Source: Oceanobacillus arenosus
GTDB lineage: Bacteria; Bacillota; Bacilli; Bacillales; Amphibacillaceae
NCBI RefSeq assembly: GCF_003369575.1
Contig: NZ_PIOC01000017.1
Coordinates: 310,001-374,000, forward strand
Reading direction: 5' to 3'
DNA: 64,000 nt
Positions 25,993 to 35,095 of this stretch are shown here, piece after piece. The position numbers were made by a program, and so were the translations under genes. The notes beneath the pieces were generated by a model. That model did not search any database, was not told where the DNA came from, and saw only the letters and a list, made by a program, of their open reading frames with translations. The first letter of the stretch is position 1, and every line of letters begins with the position of its first letter.

Positions 25993-27057
25993 ATGATGAA
26001 TAAACTATTTATCATTCTCATTGTGATTGGATTACCACTCTCCATAATTGGTTCCATCTTTCATTGGTCAGCTGTCATGATGTTTATTATCTATTGTCTG
26101 ACTATTATTGCGTTAGCAGGGTTCATCGGACGGGCAACGGAAAGTCTAACGATTGTGATGGGACCTAGAATTGGCGGGCTACTTAATGCGACATTTGGAA
26201 ATGCGGTGGAACTGATTATTTCCATTTTTTCATTAAAGGCAGGACTGACCGGTATTGTGTTAGCATCTCTAACAGGTTCCGTTTTAGGGAATTTATTGCT
26301 TGTAGCTGGACTATCGTTCTTTGTTGGCGGTTTGAAATATAAACGGCAGTCTTTTAGCGTGAATGATGCTCGACATAATGCCGGACTTCTAATATTCGCA
26401 GTTATTGTTGCTTTTGTTATTCCGGAAGTTTTTACACACACAATGAGTAATCAGGAAACAATTGGACTTAGTATTGGTATTTCGATTGTTTTAATTATTT
26501 TATACTTGTCCATGCTACTCTTTAAGCTCGTTACCCATCGTGGGGTTTATCAAAGTAATGTTGAATCGGGGATAGTGGGTCAAAAGGAGGAAGTTCCAGA
26601 ATGGAGTAAAAAGAAAGCAGTTATCATTCTTGCATTAGCGACAATTGCTGTTGCCTACGTTTCAGAAAATCTGGTCCATACGTTTAGCGCGGTCGGTGAA
26701 GCATTTGGTTGGACAGAATTATTTATTGGAATCATTATTGTTGCGATTGTTGGTAATGCAGCAGAGCACGCATCTGCCGTGATGATGGCATTTAAAAATA
26801 AAATGGATGTTGCAGTAGAAATTGCGGTTGGTTCTACTTTGCAGGTGGCAATGTTTGTGGCACCAGTGCTCGTGCTGATTTCATTGTTTTTCCCTGTCTC
26901 GATGCCACTTATCTTTACATGGCCTGAACTAATTAGTATGGTAACGGCAGTACTCCTTGTCATCATGCTTACGGTTGATGGAGATTCCAATTGGTTTGAT
27001 GGTCTTGTGCTATTCGCCGCATATGCGATTATGGCAATTGGATTTTATATGTTATAG
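25993..27057 (+). CDS. cax: Calcium/proton exchanger (CaCA family, ChaA/YfkE-like)
   Basis: 354 residues with about eleven membrane helices. Both alpha-repeat signatures are present: GNAVELIISIFSLKAG near residue 75 and GNAAEHASAVMMAF near residue 255, with the two Glu residues that bind Ca2+. It exports calcium in exchange for protons across the cell membrane, a role B. subtilis YfkE/ChaA performs in sporulation and alkaline stress. ATG follows AAAGGGGCAAATTTCT. Monocistronic with a strong terminator. Confidence 0.9.
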   Translation: MMNKLFIILIVIGLPLSIIGSIFHWSAVMMFIIYCLTIIALAGFIGRATESLTIVMGPRIGGLLNATFGNAVELIISIFSLKAGLTGIVLASLTGSVLGNLLLVAGLSFFVGGLKYKRQSFSVNDARHNAGLLIFAVIVAFVIPEVFTHTMSNQETIGLSIGISIVLIILYLSMLLFKLVTHRGVYQSNVESGIVGQKEEVPEWSKKKAVIILALATIAVAYVSENLVHTFSAVGEAFGWTELFIGIIIVAIVGNAAEHASAVMMAFKNKMDVAVEIAVGSTLQVAMFVAPVLVLISLFFPVSMPLIFTWPELISMVTAVLLVIMLTVDGDSNWFDGLVLFAAYAIMAIGFYML

Positions 27058-27089
27058 ATGAGTTTTATAGGTAATTCATACAGTAGAAC

Positions 27090-27120
27090 AGCAAGGAATG
27101 GTATTTTGCCATTCCTTGCT
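27090..27120. terminator. Bidirectional terminator
   Basis: A 12-base perfect stem AGCAAGGAATGG / CCATTCCTTGCT lies between the convergent exchanger and LysM-3D genes. Confidence 0.8.
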
Positions 27121-27163
27121 AGTTTGTAACTGTGATATTACTACTTTTCAGAATATTAAATTA

Positions 27164-27961
27164 TCATTTAATCGTAACATTAACCGTTCGAACTCCCCAA
27201 TCGAATGCTTCATTGCTTGTTGGTACGTAAATATCTATTTTATTTCCTCTAATTGCGCCACCCGTATCACCAGCTATTGCGTGGCCGTATCCCTCAACAT
27301 AAACCTCTGTACCAAGTGGAATTACATTTGGATCAACGGCAATTAACTTTATATTTGGATTTTGATTTAGATTAATTCCGGTAGCGGTAATACCTGATCC
27401 ACCAGCACTTTGTACGGTATATGCTGTTGCGGTAACAGTGATGGTGTGGCCTGCAATACTTTCTTCTTCAACTGCTTCATTAGTAGGTTGTTCTTCTTCA
27501 ACTATCACTAAAGGTGGATCTGTTTCTTGTATAGTCGTAGCAGCTATCTCTTTATCTTGGCTATCCACTGACTCTGCTTCTAGCGATATTTCTTCGGCAT
27601 TATTTCCTTTGTGTATGAGCAAATGTTGCCCAATAACTATCAATTCGGTAGTTAAATTATTCCAATCCTGTAGGTTTTCTACCGTCACACTATATTCTTT
27701 GCCAATGTCCCACAGTGTATCGCCTTTTTCCACAATATGTTTATTCGTAATATTTTTCGTCAAAATTACTTGATCTGGATAGATAACAGTAGTTGTGAGA
27801 TTATTTGTCTCTATTAATTCTTCAACAGTAATATTATGTGCTTGGGCAATGTCCCAAAGCGTCTCTCCTTTATGTACGGTGATTTCTTCTGCTGAAACCT
27901 TTGATGACCAGGCGATAAAGCTGAAAATTATTAACGCAAGAGCAATTACTATTTTTTTCAT
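27164..27961 (-). CDS. yocH: Secreted LysM-3D domain cell-wall protein (YocH-like)
   Basis: 265 residues. Signal peptide (KKIVIALALIIFSFIAWSSKVSA), two LysM repeats (ITVHKGETLWDIAQAHNITV and HIVEKGDTLWDIGKEYSVTV, around residues 26-70 and 76-120), a Glu/Thr-rich linker, then a C-terminal 3D domain whose three Asp residues lie in AVDPNVIPLG, AGDTGGAIRG and KIDIYV. LysM binds peptidoglycan, and the 3D domain resembles MltA-type lytic enzymes, so it is a wall-remodelling autolysin. ATG 27961 follows GAGGGGGAAATACGA. A WalR box upstream supports YocH identity, since B. subtilis yocH is a WalKR-activated gene. Confidence 0.88.
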   Translation of the reverse strand: MKKIVIALALIIFSFIAWSSKVSAEEITVHKGETLWDIAQAHNITVEELIETNNLTTTVIYPDQVILTKNITNKHIVEKGDTLWDIGKEYSVTVENLQDWNNLTTELIVIGQHLLIHKGNNAEEISLEAESVDSQDKEIAATTIQETDPPLVIVEEEQPTNEAVEEESIAGHTITVTATAYTVQSAGGSGITATGINLNQNPNIKLIAVDPNVIPLGTEVYVEGYGHAIAGDTGGAIRGNKIDIYVPTSNEAFDWGVRTVNVTIK

Positions 27962-28031
27962 TCGTATTTCCCCCTCGTTTAACATTACTAGCATACTAAC
28001 ACATAACCAATAACAAATAGGTTTCGTTAAG

Positions 28032-28048
28032 ATTACAAATTGTTTACA
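28032..28048 (-). promoter_or_regulatory. WalR binding site upstream of the yocH-like gene
   Basis: On the minus strand TGTAAA-CAATT-TGTAAT matches the WalR consensus TGTWAH-N5-TGTWAH exactly, 71 bases before the start codon. Confidence 0.75.
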
Positions 28049-28186
28049 AAATATAGTATATTGTGAAAATTGTTTTTAATTGTCGACCGATGTATAAATT
28101 GCGTGTTTTTTAGCCATCTTGTCATAAATCAGTGCTCTATTTATGTTAAAATATTATTCAGCACGGATTATTAGGAGATAATTTAT

Positions 28187-29311
28187 ATGAAGATACAGAA
28201 CTACTATCACTTTTTAGAACCATTGAATAAAGAACTCGCGTTAATTGCAGGCGAATTAGAGAATAGTATATTTACGAGTCCACGAACAATGCTTACACAT
28301 GCCCGCGTTTTTGTAGAAAATATCTTGCAATTTGTGATGAAGGAAGAAAAGCTTCCAGTAGAATCCTGGATTACACTAGTAGAAAGAATCGACACGTTAA
28401 GCGGCAATGGTTATATTACTGCTGAAATATCAGATGCATTGCATAGAGTAAGGATGTTGGGAAATCAAGCAGCACATGATACAAGGAAATTCCGCTATTC
28501 TGAAGCATTATTGTCATGGGAGGCTGTATACCTAATTGTGAGATGGTATTCGGAGACATATGGTCCAGTAGAATTTAATTTTCCAGATTACCAGGATCCA
28601 ATGCCACAGACTTCGGAATCCTATGATATCTCGGAAATTGAGGTGCGATTAGGAGCGCTTGAAGTACTATTAACAACATCATTGCAAGAGGATACAAAAA
28701 TGGAAGTAGAAGCCGTGATGGATGACAGTAAAGAACGTCCTTCATATCCAGTCCCTCCTGGATTCACAACGATTCGTAAGATTATCTATAAAAAGAAAGA
28801 ACTAGAAGTACCATATTTTCTTAGGGATGCATTCTTACTGCCACAACGCTTTGAACGTTCAGAGACATTCTTGATTCGTCTAGGTGCGGAACAGCAAGCA
28901 CGGATTATGAGTGAGCTGCCAAATAATCTTGAAGGGCTATCCAAACATGTTAAACGTTTTGGTGAAAAGAATGAAGAGATCTTGTTTGGTGAGCTTAGCA
29001 ATTATATTGAAGAGGAGAAAGATCGCAGGGATATCATGCTGGAACGACCAGGTGAATTGCTTTTTTTCTACAAGACAGATTATTTAATTATCACAGAAGA
29101 AATCGCTGCAATATCATTAACAGCAGACTTGTTTAGTGGATTTCCGAGCCTATTAAAACAACTACATGAAGATCAAATAGAAACGGTAGGACAGCTGCCT
29201 AGAGAGTTAGTGATTCTAGCAAAATATGATAATGTTGGGTTAGGTACAGTGAAGAGCTTATTTGATCAGATAAAAACGATTCAGGAAAATACACCAGCTA
29301 CAGCTGGGTAA
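28187..29311 (+). CDS. DUF4145-like protein with C-terminal alpha-CTD/helix-hairpin-like tail
   Basis: 374 residues, no signal peptide. The N-terminal 120 residues (RTMLTHARVFVENILQFVMK, LHRVRMLGNQAAHDTRKF) match the DUF4145/HEPN-like helical domain found in restriction subunits and stand-alone proteins. A charged linker follows, then an unrecognised middle region (residues about 190-320). The last 45 residues (DQIETVGQLPRELVILAKYD then NVGLGTVKSLFDQI) follow the pattern of RNA polymerase alpha-CTD or helix-hairpin-helix folds, which bind DNA or protein. No neighbour explains it; it has its own terminator and is not in a defence cluster. Function unknown. Confidence 0.7.
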   Translation: MKIQNYYHFLEPLNKELALIAGELENSIFTSPRTMLTHARVFVENILQFVMKEEKLPVESWITLVERIDTLSGNGYITAEISDALHRVRMLGNQAAHDTRKFRYSEALLSWEAVYLIVRWYSETYGPVEFNFPDYQDPMPQTSESYDISEIEVRLGALEVLLTTSLQEDTKMEVEAVMDDSKERPSYPVPPGFTTIRKIIYKKKELEVPYFLRDAFLLPQRFERSETFLIRLGAEQQARIMSELPNNLEGLSKHVKRFGEKNEEILFGELSNYIEEEKDRRDIMLERPGELLFFYKTDYLIITEEIAAISLTADLFSGFPSLLKQLHEDQIETVGQLPRELVILAKYDNVGLGTVKSLFDQIKTIQENTPATAG

Positions 29312-29368
29312 GGTAGATTATTACTCACAATAATATATAGTAGAGGATAGTAGCAAAGAATCAATAGC

Positions 29369-29400
29369 AAAAGGGAAATCGGCATCCGATTTCCCTTTTT
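29369..29400 (+). terminator. Terminator after the DUF4145-like gene
   Basis: AAAAGGGAAATCG pairs perfectly with CGATTTCCCTTTT, followed by T. The 29401-29773 stretch downstream shows no supported gene, only AT-rich DNA that must hold the promoter of cassette 2. Confidence 0.85.
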
Positions 29401-29773
29401 AATATGAAGAAATTGAAGCTAACTTGGAACTGGAAATCTATGTTTTCCGATATTAACTTTCTAATTCACTAGTGATTCGTTACTATCCCTTTTTGTACAT
29501 GTTTGATTTGGATTGGCCGTCATTAATTCCTCCCTGTAAGCTGTTAACTATACATTGGGTAGTATTACTCATCTATCGTCGGAATGTCGCATCAAAATAT
29601 CTGCTTTTCTTGATTTCGGAAAAAATACTAGTTCTTTTATACCGCTTATTGTAAACGCAGTATTAAAAATATGAATCTACTGTTAACTAGTTGTAATGAA
29701 TCGGTAAATCTAAGCTTTCATAGAAAAAAATATGGTTAAATGGAACTTGCCAAGGAAAAAAGGAGGTACATTT

Positions 29774-30889
29774 ATGGGACAAATTGATCTGATTAATATT
29801 TCCAAGTCATACGATAAGCAAAAAAGCGTATTGGATGAAATTAATCTTTCAATTGAAGAAGGTGAATTTTTCGTACTTGTTGGGCCATCTGGTTCTGGAA
29901 AAAGTACCTTGCTTCGAATGATTGCAGGACTAGAAGACATAACATCTGGTACATTAAAAATTAATGATAAAGTGGTAAATCATATGCCACCTAAAGATAG
30001 AAATTTGTCAATGGTCTTTCAAAACTATGCCTTATATCCGCATTTATCGGTAGAACAAAATATTCTATTTGGTTTAAATGCGAAGAAGATAGACAAGCAA
30101 GAACAACAAAAAAGGCTTACAGAAACTGCGGCAACAATGGGACTAACGGAATTATTAAAACGCAAACCGAGGGAGCTCTCTGGTGGTCAAAGACAACGTG
30201 TCGCATTAGCGAGGTCTGTGGTAAGTGAAGCACCACTTTGCTTAATGGATGAGCCATTATCTAATTTAGATGCAAAGCTTCGTGCGCATATGCGTATCGA
30301 GATTCGCCGCCTGCAAAAAAGATTAGGTTTAACAATGGTATATGTAACACATGATCAGGTAGAAGCGATGACGATGGGGGATCGCATTATGGTCCTCAAC
30401 GATGGTAAGATTCAACAGGTTGGGAAACCAATCACGCTCTATAATGAGCCAGCAAACCTATTTGTGGCTTCCTTTATCGGCACACCGAAAATGAATTTAG
30501 GTAAAGCGGTTCTCAACGAAGAGCAAGGTCAATTATTAATTGAAGACATGCTCAATTTAAAGGTTAACCCTAATGTGGATGATATACCAAGAAATGAAAA
30601 TGTAACGATTGGGATTCGAGCAGAGCATATATTCCCTGGAACAGATGAGAATACAACACACCATTTGGAAGTAGTAAATGTCGAGCAATTAGGAAATGAA
30701 ACATCCATTGCATTTGATATTGGTTCCGAATTATGGACGGCGAAATGGCCAGGACAATGGGATATTACTGTAGGAGACGTTGTGCCGGTAAAAATAGATA
30801 TGGATAACCTATGTTTCTTTCATTCAGATACTGGTGATTTAATTAAGTCTGCAAAGGCAGGTAAGAAACAAGAGGTTGTATTGATATGA
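29774..30889 (+). CDS. ugpC: ABC importer ATPase, UgpC/MsmX type (cassette 2)
   Basis: 371 residues from ATG 29774, chosen because AAAGGAGG lies eight bases before it (a longer frame begins at 29732). Walker A GPSGSGKST, Q-loop FQNYALYPHLS, signature LSGGQRQRVALARS, Walker B LCLMDEPLSNLD, H-loop MVYVTHDQVEA, and a C-terminal TOBE domain are all clear. It overlaps the following permease gene by four bases (ATGA). Sequence differs substantially from the cassette 1 ATPase at 6649, so this is an older paralogue or separate acquisition, not a recent duplication. Confidence 0.88.
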   Translation: MGQIDLINISKSYDKQKSVLDEINLSIEEGEFFVLVGPSGSGKSTLLRMIAGLEDITSGTLKINDKVVNHMPPKDRNLSMVFQNYALYPHLSVEQNILFGLNAKKIDKQEQQKRLTETAATMGLTELLKRKPRELSGGQRQRVALARSVVSEAPLCLMDEPLSNLDAKLRAHMRIEIRRLQKRLGLTMVYVTHDQVEAMTMGDRIMVLNDGKIQQVGKPITLYNEPANLFVASFIGTPKMNLGKAVLNEEQGQLLIEDMLNLKVNPNVDDIPRNENVTIGIRAEHIFPGTDENTTHHLEVVNVEQLGNETSIAFDIGSELWTAKWPGQWDITVGDVVPVKIDMDNLCFFHSDTGDLIKSAKAGKKQEVVLI

Positions 30890-31830
30890 GTGTAAACAAT
30901 GTTGCTATTCAAGAAACGCCAATGACCCAAATTGATTTTGAAAAAGTGAAAAAAAAGCAACGGACGATCAGTTTCTTTAAAGGGATGTTGTTCTTACTTC
31001 CTTCCATTATATTATTTAGTGTATTTCTTTTCTACCCACTTGTTCGAACCATTTATTTAAGCTTTTTCTTAACGAACGCTGCTGGGGAAACAACCGTTTT
31101 TATTGGTTGGCAAAACTATGTAAACCTGTTTACCTCACCAATTTTTTTGCAGAGTATTAAATCGACATTTTTATTTGTCTTATATACCGTTCCAATTACG
31201 ATTATCATTAGTTTATTTTTAGCGATGATTGCAAATGAAAAACTGAAAGGGATTGGCTTTTTCCGTACGGTCTATTCATCTACAATGGGAATTTCCGTTG
31301 CGGCTGCCTCTGTCTTCTGGTTGTATCTCTTCCATCCGTCGATTGGCTTACTGAATATGGTTTTAAAAGCGATTGGGGCAGATGGAATTGGCTGGCTGAC
31401 AGATCCTAATTGGGCATTATTTGCTGTTTCAATTACAACGATTTGGATGAATTTAGGATTTACCTTTCTTATTTTGCTAGGTGGATTACAATCAATAGAT
31501 TCCTATTTATATGAAAGTGCGGATATTGATGGTGCAGGTTATTTTTATAAAGTTAGACGGATTACCATCCCAATGCTTTCGCCAACATTGTTTTTCGTCG
31601 TTACCGTAACGATCATTAACGCATTTCAAACATTTGGACAGATTGATATTTTGACTCAAGGTGGTCCAGTGAATTCTACCAATCTTGTCGTGTATTCAAT
31701 TTACCGCGAAGCATTTATGAACTATAAGTTCGGTTCAGCAAGTGCTCAAGCTGTTTTACTATTCATTATTATTTTAATCATGACATTTCTGCAGTTTAAA
31801 TTTGGTGAAAGGAAGGTTCATTATCAATGA
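30886..31830 (+). CDS. ugpA: ABC importer permease, UgpA type (cassette 2)
   Basis: 314 residues, a cytoplasmic N-terminus of about 40 residues, then six membrane helices. The EAA loop LYESADIDGAGYFYKVRRIT is near residue 207. Start and stop overlap with both neighbours by four bases, so the ATPase and two permeases are translationally coupled. Partner of the next gene product in the membrane channel. Confidence 0.87.
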   Translation: MSVNNVAIQETPMTQIDFEKVKKKQRTISFFKGMLFLLPSIILFSVFLFYPLVRTIYLSFFLTNAAGETTVFIGWQNYVNLFTSPIFLQSIKSTFLFVLYTVPITIIISLFLAMIANEKLKGIGFFRTVYSSTMGISVAAASVFWLYLFHPSIGLLNMVLKAIGADGIGWLTDPNWALFAVSITTIWMNLGFTFLILLGGLQSIDSYLYESADIDGAGYFYKVRRITIPMLSPTLFFVVTVTIINAFQTFGQIDILTQGGPVNSTNLVVYSIYREAFMNYKFGSASAQAVLLFIIILIMTFLQFKFGERKVHYQ

Positions 31831-32642
31831 CCATGCCAATCAGCAAAAAAATTATATTCTATATTTTACTCATTATTTCGGCACTTGTCGTGTTTGCACC
31901 AACGCTTATGGCCTTTGTCATGAGTTTCATGTCGAACAAGGATATTATGACGGGAAGCTTGCCAACCAGCTTATCATTTGATAACTATGTAAAGGCATTT
32001 GGACAATTTCCATTATTAAAATATTTATTTAACAGTCTTATTGTTTCAATCGTCATCATGCTAGGTCAGTTGATTTTGTCTAGTCTAGCAGCATATGCAT
32101 TTGTGTTCTTAGAGTTTAAAGGAAGAGATGTTTTATTTTATGTGTTTATTGCAACAATGATGGTTCCGTTTGAAGCATCGATCATTCCGAACTTCCATAT
32201 CATTCGTGATCTGGGATGGATTGATACGTACCAAGGATTATCGATTCCATTTTTTGCACTTGCATTTGGTACATTCTTGCTAAGGCAGAATTTTAAACAA
32301 ATCCCGAAAGAATTACGAGAAGCAAGTCAAATTGCTGGTATGGGCGATTTTAAATTCTATTTATCTGTTGTCTTACCTATTTCAAGAACGAGTTTATTAA
32401 CATTAGGTGTTTATGGATTCTTAACATCTTGGAATATGTACTTATGGCCACTGCTAGCAACAACAAATGATAATGTCCGTACAGTGCAAATTGGGTTAAA
32501 GCAATTACAAACACAAGAGCAATTAAATGATTGGGGAGTAATAATGGCGGGTGCAATCATTGTCGTCATTCCAACTTTGATTCTATTGTTCTTAGGTCAA
32601 AATAAGCTTCAAAAAGGGTTAACAGAAGGTGCATTAAAATAG
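31827..32642 (+). CDS. ugpE: ABC importer permease, UgpE type (cassette 2)
   Basis: 271 residues, six membrane helices. The EAA-type loop reads LREASQIAGMGDFKFYLSVV near residue 165. The segment MMVPFEASIIPNF is typical of UgpE. Start codon overlaps the previous stop (ATGA). The binding-protein gene follows 81 bp later. Confidence 0.87.
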   Translation: MTMPISKKIIFYILLIISALVVFAPTLMAFVMSFMSNKDIMTGSLPTSLSFDNYVKAFGQFPLLKYLFNSLIVSIVIMLGQLILSSLAAYAFVFLEFKGRDVLFYVFIATMMVPFEASIIPNFHIIRDLGWIDTYQGLSIPFFALAFGTFLLRQNFKQIPKELREASQIAGMGDFKFYLSVVLPISRTSLLTLGVYGFLTSWNMYLWPLLATTNDNVRTVQIGLKQLQTQEQLNDWGVIMAGAIIVVIPTLILLFLGQNKLQKGLTEGALK

Positions 32643-32723
32643 AAAGTCCTAATCAACGAGTGATACTGTCTCTAATATGACAGATTAACTATATAAATTA
32701 AAAACACAGGGAGTGTACAGAGG

Positions 32724-34118
32724 ATGAAAAAGCTATTCGCAATATTGATGTTAGGACTAGTGCTCTTCATTGCAGCATGTAGTCAAGAAGGAGATACAGA
32801 AGACCCAGAAAAAGATGGAGCAACTGAATCAGGGGAAACTGAAACAGATACAGAAGATAGTGCAGGAGATAGTGAAGCAACTGGCGAGAAGCAAAACGTT
32901 ACATTCTGGCACTCAATGGGTGGAGCTGGACAAGAGGCATTAAATGCAATCGTGGATAGCTATAATAGCTCTCAAGATGCAGTGCAAGTTAATGCTGAAT
33001 ACCAAGGAACATATGATGAAGCACTAACGAAGTTCAACAGTGTTGCAGGTACTGATAGTGCACCAACAATGATTCAAACATTTGAAATTGGAACGATGTC
33101 CATGATCAATAGTGGAAGTATTGTACCAATTCAGGAGTTAATTGATGCAGATGGTTATGATATGAGTGGATTAGAAGAGAATATTGTGAACTACTACTCA
33201 TTAGACGGAAAATTTTATTCAATGCCATTTAACTCATCTACACCTGTAATGTACTATAATAAAGATGCATTCGAAGCAGCAGGATTAGACCCAGAAGCAC
33301 CACCAGAAACATTTGAAGAAGTAGAGGAAGCAAGTAAAGCAATCGTAAAATCAAATCCAGAAATGAAAGGTTTTGCACTACAAGCATATGGTTGGTTATA
33401 TGAGCAATTATTAGCAAACCAAGGTGCATTACTATTAAATAATGATAATGGACGTACAGACACACCTACTGAAATTGGCTGGACAGAAGAAGAAGGTAAA
33501 TCCATTTTCGAATGGGTAAAACATATGGTTGATGATGAAACATTTGCAAACTATGGTACAAATGGAGATAATATGATGGCTGGATTCTTAGCTGGTGATG
33601 TTTCCATGTTCTTACAATCGTCAGCAAGCTCAAGGGATGTTATTGATAATGCACCATTTGAAGTTGGAATTGCATTTTTACCACATCCTGAAGCAAAAGA
33701 TCGCGCTGGTGTAGTCATTGGTGGTGCAAGTCTTTGGATGATCGATGATAAATCAGAAGAAGAACAAAAAGCTGCATGGGATTTCATGAAGTATCTACAA
33801 ACGCCAGAGATTCAAGCGCAGTGGCATGTAGGAACTGGATATTTTGCAATTAATCCAGCTGCATACGATGAACAACTAGTAATCGATGCCCATAAAGAAA
33901 TGCCACAATTACAAGTAACAGTAGATCAATTACAAGCAACTAAATCTTCTTATGCGACACAAGGTGCATTAATGGATATGATTCCTGAAGGTCGTAAAAT
34001 TATGGAAACTGCACTGGAAACCGTATATAATGGCGGAGAAGTAGACGATGCTTATAATACTGCAGTTGATCAATTTAATACTGCAATTGAACAAGCAAAT
34101 GCTGCTCGAGGAGAATAA
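32724..34118 (+). CDS. ugpB: Extracellular solute-binding lipoprotein, UgpB type (cassette 2)
   Basis: 464 residues. Lipoprotein signal with lipobox IAAC (Cys near residue 19), an acidic Thr/Glu/Asp linker, then a UgpB-like fold: VTFWHSMGGAGQEALNAIVD and, later, FNSSTPVMYYNKDAFEAAGL and GGASLWMI. The match to the UgpB pattern is closer than that of the cassette 1 lipoprotein, and the two following genes are glycerophosphodiester phosphodiesterases, so glycerol-3-phosphate or glycerophosphodiesters are the likely ligands. A strong terminator follows. Confidence 0.86.
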   Translation: MKKLFAILMLGLVLFIAACSQEGDTEDPEKDGATESGETETDTEDSAGDSEATGEKQNVTFWHSMGGAGQEALNAIVDSYNSSQDAVQVNAEYQGTYDEALTKFNSVAGTDSAPTMIQTFEIGTMSMINSGSIVPIQELIDADGYDMSGLEENIVNYYSLDGKFYSMPFNSSTPVMYYNKDAFEAAGLDPEAPPETFEEVEEASKAIVKSNPEMKGFALQAYGWLYEQLLANQGALLLNNDNGRTDTPTEIGWTEEEGKSIFEWVKHMVDDETFANYGTNGDNMMAGFLAGDVSMFLQSSASSRDVIDNAPFEVGIAFLPHPEAKDRAGVVIGGASLWMIDDKSEEEQKAAWDFMKYLQTPEIQAQWHVGTGYFAINPAAYDEQLVIDAHKEMPQLQVTVDQLQATKSSYATQGALMDMIPEGRKIMETALETVYNGGEVDDAYNTAVDQFNTAIEQANAARGE

Positions 34119-34150
34119 GCTTTCACTCGTACAATAAAGATTGCTAAAAT

Positions 34151-34190
34151 AGAGAGAATAAAGCAACGTAATATGCTTTATTCTCTCTTT
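34151..34190 (+). terminator. Terminator after cassette 2
   Basis: A 15-base stem AGAGAGAATAAAGCA / TGCTTTATTCTCTCT is followed by TT. Confidence 0.8.
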
Positions 34191-34224
34191 GGTAGGTAAG
34201 AAAGTAAAACGACTTTCGTACTAC

Positions 34225-34278
34225 ATAAGTGCAACTAAGGTTGTCACCCAAAGTTTTGGTAACAACCAAGTTTTCTAA
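34225..34278 (+). repeat. 54-bp palindromic intergenic repeat, copy B
   Basis: The best-preserved copy: AAGGTTGTCACC - CAAAGTTTTG - GTAACAACC followed by AAGTTTTCTAA. The arms GGTTGT-ACC and GGT-ACAACC are inverted and would form a hairpin. Confidence 0.75.
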
Positions 34279-34333
34279 GCAATAATAATGATAATGGTAA
34301 GATTCTAATTAACTATTAGGAGGATGTATTACG

Positions 34334-35095
34334 ATGACTGCTACAAAAATATACGGGCACCGAGGCTGTATGGGTACGTATCCAGAAAATACTTTACTAG
34401 GATTTCGTAAAGCAATTGAGCAAGGTGTTGATGGTCTAGAATTAGATGTTCAGTTAACTAAGGATGGCGAGGTAGTCGTGATCCATGATGAAATTTTAGA
34501 TAGAACAACAGATGGAAATGGTTACATTAAGGATTCAAAATTACAAGAAGTAAAACAATTCAGTGCTGGTGCTAATTATGCACATTTCCCTAATTATGAT
34601 GAAGCAACATGGGTAGCAGAACGTGTACCGACGCTTCAAGAAGTACTGGAATTGCTTTCTCCATATGATACCGAATTAAATATTGAATTGAAAACGTCCT
34701 TAATAAATTACGAGGGTATTGAAGAAAAGGTATTATCTTTAGTCGAGCAGTTTGGAAATGGGCGCAAAATAATTTATTCATCGTTCCATCTACCAACTTT
34801 GTTACGGATTAAAAATATAGATCAAGACGCTGAGATTGCCTGGTTATTGGATCAACGAATTTCACATCCATTGGATTACATTCAAAGCTTAGACTTAGAA
34901 GCATTACATCTATCTAAGCATGTCGTCTTATCGGATGTTTACTATTTAAAAGATTTTTTTGATAAAATTCGCGTTTGGACAGTAAATGATAAGGATGAAA
35001 TCAAACAATTATTAGATTTAAATGTAGATGCAATCATTACCGACTTCCCGGGAAGAGCATTATTTTACCGCAGTGAAAGAAAATCATTTGTTTAA
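34334..35095 (+). CDS. ugpQ: Cytoplasmic glycerophosphodiester phosphodiesterase (UgpQ-like)
   Basis: 253 residues covering the whole GDPD TIM barrel. Catalytic segments: GHRGCMGTYPENTLLGF (His and Arg, Glu) at residues 8-24, GLELDVQLTKDGEVVVIHDE with the metal-binding Glu/Asp and the second His, and ELNIELKT. No signal peptide, so it cleaves glycerophosphodiesters inside the cell into glycerol-3-phosphate and an alcohol. It follows the Ugp-like importer, as UgpQ does in E. coli. AGGAGG lies seven bases before the ATG. Confidence 0.92.
   Translation: MTATKIYGHRGCMGTYPENTLLGFRKAIEQGVDGLELDVQLTKDGEVVVIHDEILDRTTDGNGYIKDSKLQEVKQFSAGANYAHFPNYDEATWVAERVPTLQEVLELLSPYDTELNIELKTSLINYEGIEEKVLSLVEQFGNGRKIIYSSFHLPTLLRIKNIDQDAEIAWLLDQRISHPLDYIQSLDLEALHLSKHVVLSDVYYLKDFFDKIRVWTVNDKDEIKQLLDLNVDAIITDFPGRALFYRSERKSFV

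Noticed and set aside
29472-29654. 60-codon plus-strand frame before cassette 2
   Set aside because: No ribosome binding site or recognisable protein pattern; chance frame in AT-rich DNA.
29649-29662. CRE-like sequence TGTAAACGCAGTAT before cassette 2
   Set aside because: Matches only the first half of the consensus; three mismatches in the second half.
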